Origin: Candidatus Sulfotelmatobacter sp.
GTDB lineage: Bacteria > Vulcanimicrobiota > Vulcanimicrobiia > Vulcanimicrobiales > Vulcanimicrobiaceae
Reading direction: 5' to 3'
DNA length: 64,000 nt
Assembly (NCBI GenBank): GCA_035504415.1
Contig: DATJRY010000007.1
Location: forward strand, 221,584 to 285,583
The notes below the pieces were generated by a model. The model worked only from the letters and a program-made list of their open reading frames with translations, was not told the DNA's origin and made no database searches. How positions within the stretch are numbered: the stretch's first letter is position 1; every line of letters begins with the position of its first letter. A program made the position numbers and the translations under genes. Shown here piece by piece: positions 9,053-17,643 of this stretch.

Positions 9053-9355
9053 GTGGCATCCGACGCACTCGACGGCTACCTGCTCGACGGCCGGCCCGGC
9101 AAGGCCGAGGCGATCGCGGCCGCGCTGGCGGCGCCGTCCGATGAGCCGCGCGCGCAGCCGTTCTACCGGGCGTTGCGCGCGGTCGGCGTCAACGCCGCCG
9201 ACGATGCCTTGTTGGCGCTGCGGCTCGTCCTGGGCGGCGGAGCGGCCGACGACGCGGGTATTCGCGCCGCCCGGGCGGCGCGCGCCGCCGTCCACGACGG
9301 GTCGGACCCCGACCGAGCGAACTGGCACAAAGTCATGGGAACGATTCGCGGCTGA
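9053..9355 (+). CDS. Small Ala-rich protein of unknown function
   Basis: A 100-residue soluble protein, rich in Ala, Asp and Arg, probably all-helical, ending NWHKVMGTIRG. The GTG start has no clear ribosome-binding site, and the 92 bp before it show nothing I can name. The stop overlaps the next start as TGATG, which is the best support that it is a real gene. No family recognised. Composition is close to background, so a chance open frame cannot be excluded. Confidence 0.45.
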   Translation: MASDALDGYLLDGRPGKAEAIAAALAAPSDEPRAQPFYRALRAVGVNAADDALLALRLVLGGGAADDAGIRAARAARAAVHDGSDPDRANWHKVMGTIRG

Positions 9356-9723
9356 TGTGGAACGCGCGCCCGTTCCGGCTGCGTTACCCCCAAGCAATGC
9401 GCCTCGTGCCCGCCGTCATCGCCTTGGGCCTCCTTGCCATCCCCCTCCCGGGGTTGGCGCAGGGGACGGCGCCCGCTGCGGTCGACGGCGGTACGATCGA
9501 AGGCCGCGTGACCAACGTCGACTACCAGCGCGGACTGCTGCACGTCGAGACGTCGCGCAAGGTCAACTTCGAGGTCTCGGTCATGCCGACGACCAGCATC
9601 CAGACCTCCGACCCCGGCTATCACGCGATCACCGACGTCTCGCGCGGCTCGAAGGTCTCGATCCTCGCCTCGCGCATCGGCGGCAAGCTCGTCGCGCAGA
9701 TCATCAAGCTGTTCAAGCACTGA
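9355..9723 (+). CDS. Small secreted beta-rich protein
   Basis: A 122-residue protein with a hydrophobic signal segment (LVPAVIALGLLAIPLPGLAQ) and a likely cleavage site after the ALAQ-like end. The mature part of about 85 residues begins IEGRVTNVDYQRGLLHVET and looks like a small beta-barrel, similar in type to the OB-like single-domain proteins common in periplasmic proteins of unknown function. The ATG at 9355 overlaps the previous stop (TGATG). An ATG at 9397 would give a shorter, more typical signal peptide. Function unknown. Confidence 0.65.
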   Translation: MWNARPFRLRYPQAMRLVPAVIALGLLAIPLPGLAQGTAPAAVDGGTIEGRVTNVDYQRGLLHVETSRKVNFEVSVMPTTSIQTSDPGYHAITDVSRGSKVSILASRIGGKLVAQIIKLFKH

Positions 9724-9742
9724 CCGCGTCGAAGGCGCGGTG

Positions 9743-11308
9743 ATGCCCCCGACTGCCGAGTTGGAAGGGCTGGCGCGTGGGACGCTGGCCGTCGGGTTCG
9801 CCGGAGCGAACGTCGCCGACGCGCCGCTCGGCGAGCTGCGCGCGCTCGCGCCCGGTGCGATCACGCTGTTCGCCCGCAACGCGGGCGACGGCACCGAGCT
9901 GCCCGCGTTGATCGCCGCGCTGCGCTCGCTGGGCGCGCCGCCGCCGCTGATCGCGATCGATCAGGAGGGCGGCCGCGTCGCGCGGCTGCGCACGGGCGTC
10001 GCGCCGTTGCCGTCGGCGATGGCCGTCGGCGCAGGCGGTGATCCGGCAGCCGCGCGCGCGCTGGGCACGCTGCTTGGGCGCGACCTGGCGACGCTCGGGA
10101 TCAGCGTCGACTTGGCGCCGGTGGCCGATCTCGCGCTGGCGCCGGGCAGCACCGTGATCGGCACGCGCGCCTATGGCGACGACCCGCGTGCCGTCGCGCC
10201 GTTCGTGACCGCGTTCGCCGAGGGCCTCGAACGCGGCGGCGTCGCGGCGACACTCAAACATTTCCCGGGTCACGGTGCGACCGCGCTCGACTCGCACGCG
10301 GAGCTGCCGCGCGTCACGACCGACGCCGCCACGCTGCGCGTGCGCGAGCTCGTCCCGTTCGCGGCGGCGATCGAGGCCGGCGCGTCCTCGCTCGTGCTGA
10401 CCGCGCACCTGATCGTCGGCGCGCTGGACGCCACGCTGCCGGCCTCGCTCGCGCCGGCGACCTACCGGCTGTTGCGCGAGGAGCTTCGCTTCGCGGGCGT
10501 CGCCGCCACCGATTGTCTGGAGATGGACGCGATCGCGGGCGGCATCGGCACCGTCGAGGGTGCGGTCGCGGCGCTCGCCGCCGGCGCCGATCTGGTGCTG
10601 ATCAGCCACCACCTGGAGTTGGCGCGCGACGCGGTCGCGGCGATCGTGCGCGCGGTCGAGAGCGGCCGGCTGCCACGCGCGCGTTTGGAAGAAGCGCACG
10701 CGCGCGTGCTGCGCTTGCGCGAGCGGTACGCGCAGCTGCGGCCCGCGGCGGCGGAGGCGGTCGACACGGCTGCGCCGCTGGCGGCCGCGCGCCGTGCGGT
10801 CACGAGCGTTCGCGGCGCGGCGCGGTTACGCAGCGGCGCGCCGGTGACGGTGATCTCGTTCGAAGGCACGCTCGGCGATGCGGCGGCGGCATCGGGTGCG
10901 CGCCCGGGCGCCGACGCGCCCTCGCTCAGCGCAGCGCTGCGGCGGCGGCGCTGGAAGAGCGAGCTGATGCGCGTCCCGCTCGTCCCCGACGCGGACGACC
11001 TCGAGCTGCTGCTCGAGCACGTCCCGCGGCTGGGCGAGCGCGAGTTCGTGCTGGTCGTGCGGCGCGCCGACCTGCATCCGGCGCAGCGCGAAGCCGTCGC
11101 GCGCATCCTGGCGCTCGCGCCCGACGCGCTGATCGTCTCGGCGCGTGAACCGTACGACGCCGTGGCGTGGCCCGCCGCGCAGCGCGTCGTCTGCTGCTAC
11201 GGCGACGACGCGCTGGCGTTCGAGGGTCTGGCCGACGTCCTCGACGGCCGCGCGCCGGCGAGTGGGACGCTGCCGGTGCGGATCGGGCAGGGCACCGCTG
11301 TTCGCTGA
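9743..11308 (+). CDS. nagZ: Beta-N-acetylhexosaminidase, GH3 family
   Basis: NagZ removes the GlcNAc from GlcNAc-anhydroMurNAc (peptides) during cell-wall recycling. The 522-residue protein has the GH3 NagZ signatures: IDQEGGRVARL near residue 75, KHFPGHG followed by the DSH catalytic dyad near 175-185, and the nucleophile Asp in TDCLEMDAI near 255. About 170 residues beyond the catalytic barrel resemble the second GH3 domain present in longer Gram-positive-type NagZ. No signal peptide is seen, so it is probably cytoplasmic. GAAGG lies seven bases before ATG 9743; the GTG three bases earlier is less well placed. It is the first gene of a run with a serine hydrolase, AnmK, a sugar kinase and MurQ. 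Confidence 0.9.
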   Translation: MPPTAELEGLARGTLAVGFAGANVADAPLGELRALAPGAITLFARNAGDGTELPALIAALRSLGAPPPLIAIDQEGGRVARLRTGVAPLPSAMAVGAGGDPAAARALGTLLGRDLATLGISVDLAPVADLALAPGSTVIGTRAYGDDPRAVAPFVTAFAEGLERGGVAATLKHFPGHGATALDSHAELPRVTTDAATLRVRELVPFAAAIEAGASSLVLTAHLIVGALDATLPASLAPATYRLLREELRFAGVAATDCLEMDAIAGGIGTVEGAVAALAAGADLVLISHHLELARDAVAAIVRAVESGRLPRARLEEAHARVLRLRERYAQLRPAAAEAVDTAAPLAAARRAVTSVRGAARLRSGAPVTVISFEGTLGDAAAASGARPGADAPSLSAALRRRRWKSELMRVPLVPDADDLELLLEHVPRLGEREFVLVVRRADLHPAQREAVARILALAPDALIVSAREPYDAVAWPAAQRVVCCYGDDALAFEGLADVLDGRAPASGTLPVRIGQGTAVR

Positions 11309-12332
11309 GGTCGATGCCGTCGTTCGCGCCGCGCTCGCCCAGCGCTACAGCGCGGCGGTCGTGCGGATCGAGCAGGGCGGCCGGGTGCGCTTCGAGCGTG
11401 CCTACGGGCGCTTGGGCGATGACGCGGCCGCGGGGCCGGTGCAAGTCGACACGCGCTTCGACCTCGCCTCGATCACCAAGGTCTTCGTCGCCACCGTCGC
11501 ACTCGACGCGGTCGCGCGCGGGACCCTGGCGCTCGACGCGCCGCTGCTCGATCTCGTCCCGGAGTGGCGCGCGAACGAGCATGCACCGATCGTGCTGCGC
11601 CGGCTGCTCGCGCACGACGGTGGCTTTCGCAGCGGGGCCGACTGGCGCACCCTGCTCGACCGCGACGTCGAGGCGTTCGCGTTGACCGAACCGCTGGCCG
11701 CACCGGTCGGCGAACGGGTGATCTACAGCGACTTGGGCTTCATCGCGCTGGGCGTCGTGCTGGCGCGCGCGCACGCGACCAGCCTGCGCACGCTGGTCGA
11801 CGCGCGGCTGCGCGCGTTCGGCGCGCGTTCGACCGCGTTCACGCCGGCCGGACGCGAGCGCGCGAGCATCCCGGCGACCGAGACCGATGCCTGGCGCGGC
11901 GGCGTGCAGGGCGTCGTGCACGACGAGAAGGCGTACTTGCTGCGCGGGATCGCCGGCCACGCCGGGCTGTTCGGCGACGCGTGCGATGCGGCGGCGCTGA
12001 CCGAGTGGTATCTGGGCGCGCTGCACGGCCGGCCGACCCCGCTCGACCGCGGCCTGGCCCGCGAGGCGGTGCACCAGCAGGCCTGGGATCCGGTCTTGCG
12101 CCGCGGCCTGGGGTGGGCGCTCAAGACGACCGGCGAGAACTCGTGCGGGACGCGGATGAGTGCGGACACCTTCGGCCACACCGGCTTCACCGGGACGAGC
12201 GTATGGGCGGATCCGCAGCGCGACCTGAGCGTCGTGCTGCTGACCAACGCCGTGCACTACGGTCGCGGTGACCTGCGCGCGGTGCGCGCGGCGGTCTGCG
12301 ACGCGGCCGTCGCCGCGGTGGACGCCGCATGA
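11262..12332 (+). CDS. Serine beta-lactamase-like hydrolase (class C / esterase-type fold)
   Basis: A protein of about 356 residues of the serine beta-lactamase/penicillin-binding fold. The active-site SxxK is SITK in DLASITKVF. The Tyr motif appears as YSDLG, and the third motif as HTGFTGTS in place of KTG. HTG-type members are often esterases or D-Ala/muropeptide hydrolases rather than true beta-lactamases. No signal peptide is visible. Placement between nagZ and anmK suggests it trims recycled muropeptides, which is inference. The start is uncertain: the frame overlaps the nagZ end, GTG 11262 is the nearest standard start, and CTG 11298 is possible. The stop overlaps anmK as ATGA. Confidence 0.82.
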   Translation: MGRCRCGSGRAPLFAEVDAVVRAALAQRYSAAVVRIEQGGRVRFERAYGRLGDDAAAGPVQVDTRFDLASITKVFVATVALDAVARGTLALDAPLLDLVPEWRANEHAPIVLRRLLAHDGGFRSGADWRTLLDRDVEAFALTEPLAAPVGERVIYSDLGFIALGVVLARAHATSLRTLVDARLRAFGARSTAFTPAGRERASIPATETDAWRGGVQGVVHDEKAYLLRGIAGHAGLFGDACDAAALTEWYLGALHGRPTPLDRGLAREAVHQQAWDPVLRRGLGWALKTTGENSCGTRMSADTFGHTGFTGTSVWADPQRDLSVVLLTNAVHYGRGDLRAVRAAVCDAAVAAVDAA

Positions 12333-13417
12333 GGATCGCCGGCGCCATCTCGGGCACCTCGCTCGACGGGATCGACGTCGCGATCTGCAGCGTCGAGCCC
12401 GACGGCGCCGGGGTGCGCGTGGCCTGCGAGCGCTTCGCCACCGTGCCGTTCGACGAGCACCTGCGCGCGCGCATCGTGGCCGCCTATCCGCCGGCGCGCG
12501 TCGACGCGCGCGTGGTGTCGGCACTGCACGCCGTCGTCGGCGAAGCGTTCGGCGAGGCGATCGCGCGGGTCGCCGGCGAGACGGCGCTCGACGCGGTCGC
12601 CTCGCACGGCGTGACGCTCGCGCACGACGGCGACGCGCACCACTCGCTGCAGATCGGCGACCCGTTTCGCATCCGCGAGCGCGTCCGCGCGACGGTGATC
12701 AGCGACTTTCGCTCGGCCGACACGGCCGCGGGCGGGAGCGGTGCGCCGCTCGTTCCGGCGGTCGACCGGCTCTTGTTCGGCGCGCACGCGCCGTGCGTCG
12801 CGCTCAACGTGGGCGGCATCGCGAACCTCACCGTGCTGCCCGACGGCATCGCGTTCGACTGCGGCCCGGCCAACTTGCCGCTCGACACGTACCTCGCGCT
12901 GCGCACCGGCGGCGCGCAGCGCTACGACGCCGGCGGCGCGCGCGCGCTGGCGGGCAACCCCGACAGCGCGCTGCTCGACGAGCTGCTGGCCGATCCGTAC
13001 TTCGCGCAGCCGCCCCCGAAGTCGACCGGGCGCGAGCGCTACGGCGCGGCGTACGTCGCGGCACTGCGGCCGCGACTCGACGCGCTGCCGCTGAACGACG
13101 CGCTGGCGACGCTGGCCGCGCTCACGGTGCGCACGGTGGCCGGCGCCGTGCGCGCGCACGCGCCCGACGCGCGGCTGCTGATCGTCGCCGGCGGCGGCGT
13201 GCACAACGCGGCGCTGTTCACCGGTTTGCAGGCGCAGCTGGCCGGCGTACGCGTCGCGAGCGCGGCCGCGTTCGGCGTCGATCCCGACGCCAAGGAAGCG
13301 ATCGCGTTCGCGGTGCTCGGGCACGAGACGCTGCACGGGCGGCCCGGCAACGTGCCCAGCGCGACCGGCGCGCGCGGCCCGCGCGTGCTCGGGACGATCG
13401 CGCCGTTCGCGCGCTGA
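12329..13417 (+). CDS. anmK: Anhydro-N-acetylmuramic acid kinase
   Basis: AnmK opens the 1,6-anhydro ring of anhydroMurNAc and phosphorylates it to MurNAc-6-phosphate with ATP. The 362-residue protein fits the family length. It shows the phosphate-binding GTSLDGID near residue 10, the SHGVTLAHD region near 92, DFRSADTAAGGSGAPLVP near 130 containing the catalytic Asp, and NVGGIANLTVL near 170. It overlaps the upstream hydrolase by four bases. Its product is the substrate of MurQ, encoded two genes downstream. Confidence 0.94.
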   Translation: MRIAGAISGTSLDGIDVAICSVEPDGAGVRVACERFATVPFDEHLRARIVAAYPPARVDARVVSALHAVVGEAFGEAIARVAGETALDAVASHGVTLAHDGDAHHSLQIGDPFRIRERVRATVISDFRSADTAAGGSGAPLVPAVDRLLFGAHAPCVALNVGGIANLTVLPDGIAFDCGPANLPLDTYLALRTGGAQRYDAGGARALAGNPDSALLDELLADPYFAQPPPKSTGRERYGAAYVAALRPRLDALPLNDALATLAALTVRTVAGAVRAHAPDARLLIVAGGGVHNAALFTGLQAQLAGVRVASAAAFGVDPDAKEAIAFAVLGHETLHGRPGNVPSATGARGPRVLGTIAPFAR

Positions 13418-13457
13418 GCGGCAAGGACGGGCTCGGACCGCGCCGGAAGGCGGCGGG

Positions 13458-14351
13458 ATGATCGTGATCGGGGTCGACGCCGGCGGTTCGCAGACGCACG
13501 CGGCGTCGGCGCAGGACGGGACGCTCGTGCGCGAGGCGCGCGGGCCGGCGGCCAACCCGAGCGCGCTCGGGATGGATGCCGCGGCGGCCGCCATCGTCTC
13601 GACGATCCAGGACGTGCTGGCCGGCGCGGCGCCCGCGGCGATCTACGTCGGCGCCGCCGGCGCCGGCCGTCTCGCCATCGCCGCGGCGCTGCGCGCGCAG
13701 TTGGCGACGGTCTATCCGGCCGCCCGGCTACAGGTCGGCGACGACGCGTCGATCGCGCTGCGCGCCGCGATCCCCGACGGCGACGGCGCGGTGCTGATCG
13801 CCGGAACCGGCTCGATCGCGTACGCCGAGCGCGGCGGGAACGCGCACCGCTTGGGTGGTCTGGGATGGCTGGCCGGGGACGAAGGCGCGGGGTTTTGGAT
13901 CGCCCTGCAAGCCGTCAAGCTGTACGGCCGCGTCCTGGACGCTCGCGCGCCGCGCGACGAGACGACCGATCTGGTCGCGGCGGCGCTCGACGCGCCCGAT
14001 CGCGATCGCTATCTGGCCGCGCTCTACGACGCGCCGCTGCGACCCGCAACGCTGGCGGCGCTCGCGCCGCGCATCATCGCGCTCGCCGGCGCGGGCAACC
14101 GCGCGTCGACGAAGATCGTGCAGCAGGCGGCGCTCGAGTTGGGCGACCTCGCCAAGGGCATCCTGCGCGCCGCCGGGTTGACCGACGCGCCGCGCATCGC
14201 CCTGGCCGGCGGCCTGTTGCGGGAGAACAGCCTGCTCTCGTTCTTGCTCGAGACGCGGTTGAACGGCGACGTGCCGGGCGTCGAGATCGTCAAAGGCGGC
14301 GACGAAGCGGTGCACGGTGCGCTGCGCCTGGCCGCGCGCATGGCCGGATGA
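13458..14351 (+). CDS. N-acetylglucosamine/N-acetylmuramic acid kinase of the BadF/BcrA ATPase family
   Basis: A 297-residue ASKHA-fold kinase. It starts VIGVDAGGSQTHAA (phosphate-1 motif), has VLIAGTGSIAYAE near 112-124, and GLGWLAGDEGAGFWI near 133-147, the GDEGS(A)-type motif of eukaryote-like GlcNAc kinases and MurK. In this operon it most likely phosphorylates GlcNAc released by NagZ, or free MurNAc. The choice between the two cannot be made from sequence. GGAAGG lies seven bases before the ATG, 40 bp after anmK. The stop overlaps murQ (ATGA). Confidence 0.85.
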   Translation: MIVIGVDAGGSQTHAASAQDGTLVREARGPAANPSALGMDAAAAAIVSTIQDVLAGAAPAAIYVGAAGAGRLAIAAALRAQLATVYPAARLQVGDDASIALRAAIPDGDGAVLIAGTGSIAYAERGGNAHRLGGLGWLAGDEGAGFWIALQAVKLYGRVLDARAPRDETTDLVAAALDAPDRDRYLAALYDAPLRPATLAALAPRIIALAGAGNRASTKIVQQAALELGDLAKGILRAAGLTDAPRIALAGGLLRENSLLSFLLETRLNGDVPGVEIVKGGDEAVHGALRLAARMAG

Positions 14352-15235
14352 GCGAGCTGCCGTCGACGGAGGCCGTCGACCCCGCCACCGCGAGCATCGA
14401 TCGGCTCGAGGGCACGCAGCTGGCGCGCACGCTGCTCGAGACGCACCGCGCGGCGGTCGACGCGGCGGTCGCCGCGGCGGACGCGGTGGCGGCCGCGACC
14501 GACGCCGTCGTCACGGCGCTGCGCGGCGACGGACGCGTCGTGCTGGTCGGGGCGGGGACGAGCGGACGGCTGGCGGTCCTCGACGCCGCCGAGCTGCCGC
14601 CGACGTTCGGGGCCGATCCGGCGCGCGTGCAAGCGCGCATCGCCGGCGGCGAGGCGGCCTTGCGCCGCGCGGTCGAAGGTGCGGAGGACGACGCGGCGGC
14701 CGGCGCGCACGCGGTCGCCGACGTCGGCGCGCACGACGTCGTGATCGGGATCTCGGCCAGCGGCGGCGCGCCGTTCGTGCGCGCCGCGCTGCAGGCCGCG
14801 CGCGCGCGCGGCGCGCGCACAATCGCGATCGTGAACGCGCCCGCGACCCCGTTGGCGGCCGCTGCCGACGTCGCGATCGTCGCCGTCAGCGGCGCCGAGC
14901 CGATCGCCGGCTCGACCCGTCTGCGCGCGGGCACGGCGCAGAAGATCGTGCTCAACGCCATCTCGACCGGCGCGATGATCCGGCTGGGGAAAACCTATCG
15001 CAACCGGATGGTCGATCTGGTCGCGACCAACGCCAAGCTGCGCGCGCGCGCCGAACGGCTGGTCCGCGAGCTGGCCGGCGCGCAGGTCGATGCGCCGGCG
15101 CTGCTCGCGGCGGCGGGTGGCTCGGTGAAGGTCGCCATCGTGATGGCCCGTCGCGGCGTTGATCGCGCCGCGGCCGAACGTCTGCTGGCGCAGAGCGACG
15201 GCCGGTTGGCGGCCGTCATCGAAGGTCGAGCGTGA
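14348..15235 (+). CDS. murQ: N-acetylmuramic acid 6-phosphate etherase
   Basis: MurQ cleaves the D-lactyl ether of MurNAc-6-phosphate to give GlcNAc-6-phosphate and D-lactate. The 295-residue protein begins with STEAVDPATASIDRL, the family start (usually TE..N..s..id). A SIS domain follows, with VLVGAGTSGRLAVLDAAELPPTFG near 60-85 and GISASGGAPFV near 133, which bind the sugar phosphate. A C-terminal GSVKVAIVMAR segment contains the usual small helical cap. The Ala content is very high. The ATG overlaps the kinase stop. It completes a NagZ-AnmK-kinase-MurQ set. Its last 20 bases overlap the convergent acetyltransferase gene. Confidence 0.93.
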   Translation: MSELPSTEAVDPATASIDRLEGTQLARTLLETHRAAVDAAVAAADAVAAATDAVVTALRGDGRVVLVGAGTSGRLAVLDAAELPPTFGADPARVQARIAGGEAALRRAVEGAEDDAAAGAHAVADVGAHDVVIGISASGGAPFVRAALQAARARGARTIAIVNAPATPLAAAADVAIVAVSGAEPIAGSTRLRAGTAQKIVLNAISTGAMIRLGKTYRNRMVDLVATNAKLRARAERLVRELAGAQVDAPALLAAAGGSVKVAIVMARRGVDRAAAERLLAQSDGRLAAVIEGRA

Positions 15236-15638
15236 CGGCCAGCGCGCCGCGCTCGGCGTAGCCGAGCAGCGCGAAGAGCGCGCGCAACCCGGCGTCCGGC
15301 GGCACGACCGCTTCCATGCGCACCACCTCGAGCTGCGCCAAGCGGCCGCGCAGCGTCGCCAGCAGCGCCGAGCCGATGCCGCGGCCGCGGTGCTCGGGAT
15401 CGACCCACAGGTCGCGCAGCTCGGCGGTCAGCCCGCGTTCGGTCGAGATCGCGAACGCGACCGAGACGCAGCCGGCCGCCACGCCGTCGTCATAGGCCAG
15501 CCAGACGAAGCCGTAGTCGGGCCGCTCGATGAACAGTGCGAGCGCGTCACCGAGCGCGGCCTGGTCGGAACGGAAGGACGACATCAGCGCGAAGGCGTCG
15601 AAGCGTTCCGGGCTGGCCATGGTGCGGCACTCGATCAC
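15216..15638 (-). CDS. GNAT-family N-acetyltransferase
   Basis: A protein of about 140 residues with one GNAT domain. The acetyl-CoA pyrophosphate loop is DPEHRGRGIGSALLATL near residues 84-101 (the Q/RxxGxG/A motif). It is preceded by the LRDLWV strand and followed by VRMEAVVP and a GYAERGALAV C-terminal strand. The frame is open far upstream, but homology-like sequence starts at VIECRTMASPERFDAF, so GTG 15638 (or ATG 15620) is the start. The substrate is unknown. It is convergent with murQ, with a 20 bp overlap. Confidence 0.8.
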   Translation of the reverse strand: MIECRTMASPERFDAFALMSSFRSDQAALGDALALFIERPDYGFVWLAYDDGVAAGCVSVAFAISTERGLTAELRDLWVDPEHRGRGIGSALLATLRGRLAQLEVVRMEAVVPPDAGLRALFALLGYAERGALAVTLDLR

Positions 15639-15656
15639 GAGAGGACTTCCATCACG

Positions 15657-16037
15657 ATGACGTTCGACTTGCTCCGCCGTTCGCTTCTCGCCCTGTCCGC
15701 CGGCGCGCTGGCGCTGACGGTCGTCCCCGCCGCGGCGGGAGCGCAGGACGCCGCGCCGCCCGGCGGCAAGTGGCGCGACTGCCACGGCTACGTGCGCCAC
15801 GTCTCCGACACCAACATCCGCGTGCACTGCATCGACGGCGTGCCGGCCGACCTCTCGTTCTTGTACGCGCCCAACTACCGCGCGCTGTTCGAAGACGGCA
15901 AGAGCGAGCAGACCAAAGCCCTCACGCCCGGTACGCCGGTCCACATCGTGTTCACCCAATCGCTGGGCGTGCGCAAAGCGGTGAAGATCTACATCATGAA
16001 CGCGCACGGTCACGGGATGTTCGGGTTCGGCAGCTAG
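15657..16037 (+). CDS. Small secreted protein of unknown function
   Basis: A 126-residue protein with a clear Sec signal (LLRRSLLALSAGALALTVVPAAAGAQ). The mature domain of about 95 residues begins WRDCHGYVRHVSDTNIRVHC and has two cysteines that may form a disulfide. The layout recalls the small secreted beta-barrel at 9355-9723: a short strand GYVRHVSDTN against GRVTNVDYQR. The two may be distant paralogues, which is inference. GAGAGGA precedes the ATG at 15657. The next gene starts two bases after the stop, so they are co-transcribed. Confidence 0.7.
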   Translation: MTFDLLRRSLLALSAGALALTVVPAAAGAQDAAPPGGKWRDCHGYVRHVSDTNIRVHCIDGVPADLSFLYAPNYRALFEDGKSEQTKALTPGTPVHIVFTQSLGVRKAVKIYIMNAHGHGMFGFGS

Positions 16038-16038
16038 C

Positions 16039-17586
16039 GTGCTCGCGGCGCTGGCATCGTCGCTGCTGGCGTTGACGGTCGTCGTCGTCCCGCTCGACGA
16101 TCGTCCGGTCACCGCGCAGCTGCCGGTGCTGCTGGGCGCGATCGCCGGCGTGCGGGTGGCGGAGCCGCCGCCCGCGCTGCTGGGGCGCTATCTGCGGCCG
16201 GGCGATCCCGATGCGATCCTGCGCTGGCTGCGCACCGACGCGCCGCGCGACGCGCGCGCCTACGTCGTCTCGAACGACATGATCGCCTACGGCGGCTTGG
16301 TCGCCTCGCGTATCCCGCAGACCTCGGGCGCGCAAGCGGAAGCGCGCGTCGCGGCGCTGGCTGCGTTCCGGCTCACCCACGGCGACGCGTCGTTCGCGCT
16401 GTTCGGGACGGTGATGCGGCTCGCGCCGACGGGGATTCCGGCGCTCGGCGACGCGGCGTCGTTCCCGTTCGCGGGCGAGGTCTGGCCCCGTCTGCAGCAA
16501 TACGCGAACCTGCCCGACCCGCCGCTGACCGACGCCGATCGCGCCACGGCCGCGCGCTTGCGCGCGCAGTTGGGACCCGATCTCGAGGCGTATCTCGCGG
16601 CGCGCGCGCGCGACCGCGACGTCGATCTGTTCGCGCTCGGCGAGGCGGCGCAGGGACGCTTCGACCGGGTGGTGCTCGGCCAGGACGACGCCGGACCGGT
16701 CGGCTTGCACCTGCGCGACTTGGCCGCGTTGCGCGCCTACGCGGCGCGCTGGGTGCCGCCCGGTCGCGCGGCGATCGAGCCGGGTGCCGACGAGCTGGGG
16801 ATGGCGCTGCTGGCCGCCGCGCTGGCGCGCCAGGCGGCGTTCGTGCCGCGCGTGCGGGTGATCTATTCGCGCGCCGACGGCGGGGGCGTCAACGACCCCA
16901 TCGAGTTCGCGCCGGTCGCCACCTCGATCGGCTCGCTGATCCGCACCTGCGGCGCGGTCGAAGTCGATGCGCCCGACGCGCCGGCCGACGTCGAGCTGTT
17001 CGTCAAGGTACCGGCCACCGGCGAGGCCGACGAGCACGCCTTCGTCGACCGCATCGCGCACGACGCGACCGCCGCCGGAGCGCCGCTGGCGGCGCTCGCC
17101 GACCTCTCGTTCCTGGTCGCCGACGACTACGCGCAGCAGCGGCAGCTGATGCGCGATCTGATCGCGCGCGGCGTCGCCGGCCGCGTCGGCGCCTTCGCGT
17201 CGTGGAATACGGTCGCCAACACCGTCGGCACCACGTTGCCCGAGGCCATCGCGGTGCTGGCCGGCAAGCGCATGGGCACGTACGACCCGACCGCGCACGC
17301 GCGCTTCACGCTGATGCGATACGTCGACGACATCGCCTTCCACGACGACGTGCGGCCGCGGCTCAACACCGACCTCGACGCGCAGGGCGTGGACGACCAC
17401 ACCTACTTGCTGCCGGGGACGGCCGGCGCGACCGCCGACGAGAACCGCACCCTGCTCTGGCGCGACGGCCTGGCGCTCTTGCACCAGATCGAGCCGCAAT
17501 TCCGCGACGCGGGCTTCACCATCACGCTGCCCTGGGACCGCACCTTCGAGACGGAGCTCGACCTTCGGCTGACGCCCAACCTTTGA
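16039..17586 (+). CDS. DUF4127 family protein
   Basis: A 515-residue member of the DUF4127 family. It shows the family start VVVPLDDRPVTAQLP, then NDMIAYGGLVASR near 78, VVLGQDDAGPVGLH near 212, PGADELGMALL near 252 and the ASWNTVANTVGTTL block near 390. The conserved Asp, Asn and Glu residues are those of a probable hydrolase, but I know of no established activity. The N-terminus LAALASSLLALTVVVV could be a short signal or a buried first strand. In this genome it follows the cell-wall recycling operon, so a sugar-related role is a reasonable guess. The GTG start lies one base after the previous stop. The downstream hairpins at 17597-17640 probably end the transcript. Confidence 0.85.
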   Translation: MLAALASSLLALTVVVVPLDDRPVTAQLPVLLGAIAGVRVAEPPPALLGRYLRPGDPDAILRWLRTDAPRDARAYVVSNDMIAYGGLVASRIPQTSGAQAEARVAALAAFRLTHGDASFALFGTVMRLAPTGIPALGDAASFPFAGEVWPRLQQYANLPDPPLTDADRATAARLRAQLGPDLEAYLAARARDRDVDLFALGEAAQGRFDRVVLGQDDAGPVGLHLRDLAALRAYAARWVPPGRAAIEPGADELGMALLAAALARQAAFVPRVRVIYSRADGGGVNDPIEFAPVATSIGSLIRTCGAVEVDAPDAPADVELFVKVPATGEADEHAFVDRIAHDATAAGAPLAALADLSFLVADDYAQQRQLMRDLIARGVAGRVGAFASWNTVANTVGTTLPEAIAVLAGKRMGTYDPTAHARFTLMRYVDDIAFHDDVRPRLNTDLDAQGVDDHTYLLPGTAGATADENRTLLWRDGLALLHQIEPQFRDAGFTITLPWDRTFETELDLRLTPNL

Positions 17587-17596
17587 GGGCGGCGGC

Positions 17597-17640
17597 TCGG
17601 GCGAAGCCCGAACGCGAAGGCTTCGGCGGGAGCCGAAGCC
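17597..17640. terminator. Tandem hairpins between convergent genes
   Basis: Hairpin 1 (17597-17611) is TCGGGC, loop GAA, GCCCGA. Hairpin 2 (17619-17640) is GGCTTCGGC, loop GGGA, GCCGAAGCC, a perfect 9 bp stem. Neither has a T-tract. They fill the gap between the convergent DUF4127 gene and the secreted-protein gene, so they could stop transcription from both sides. Part of the second arm recurs at 23786. Confidence 0.6.
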
Positions 17641-17643
17641 ACT

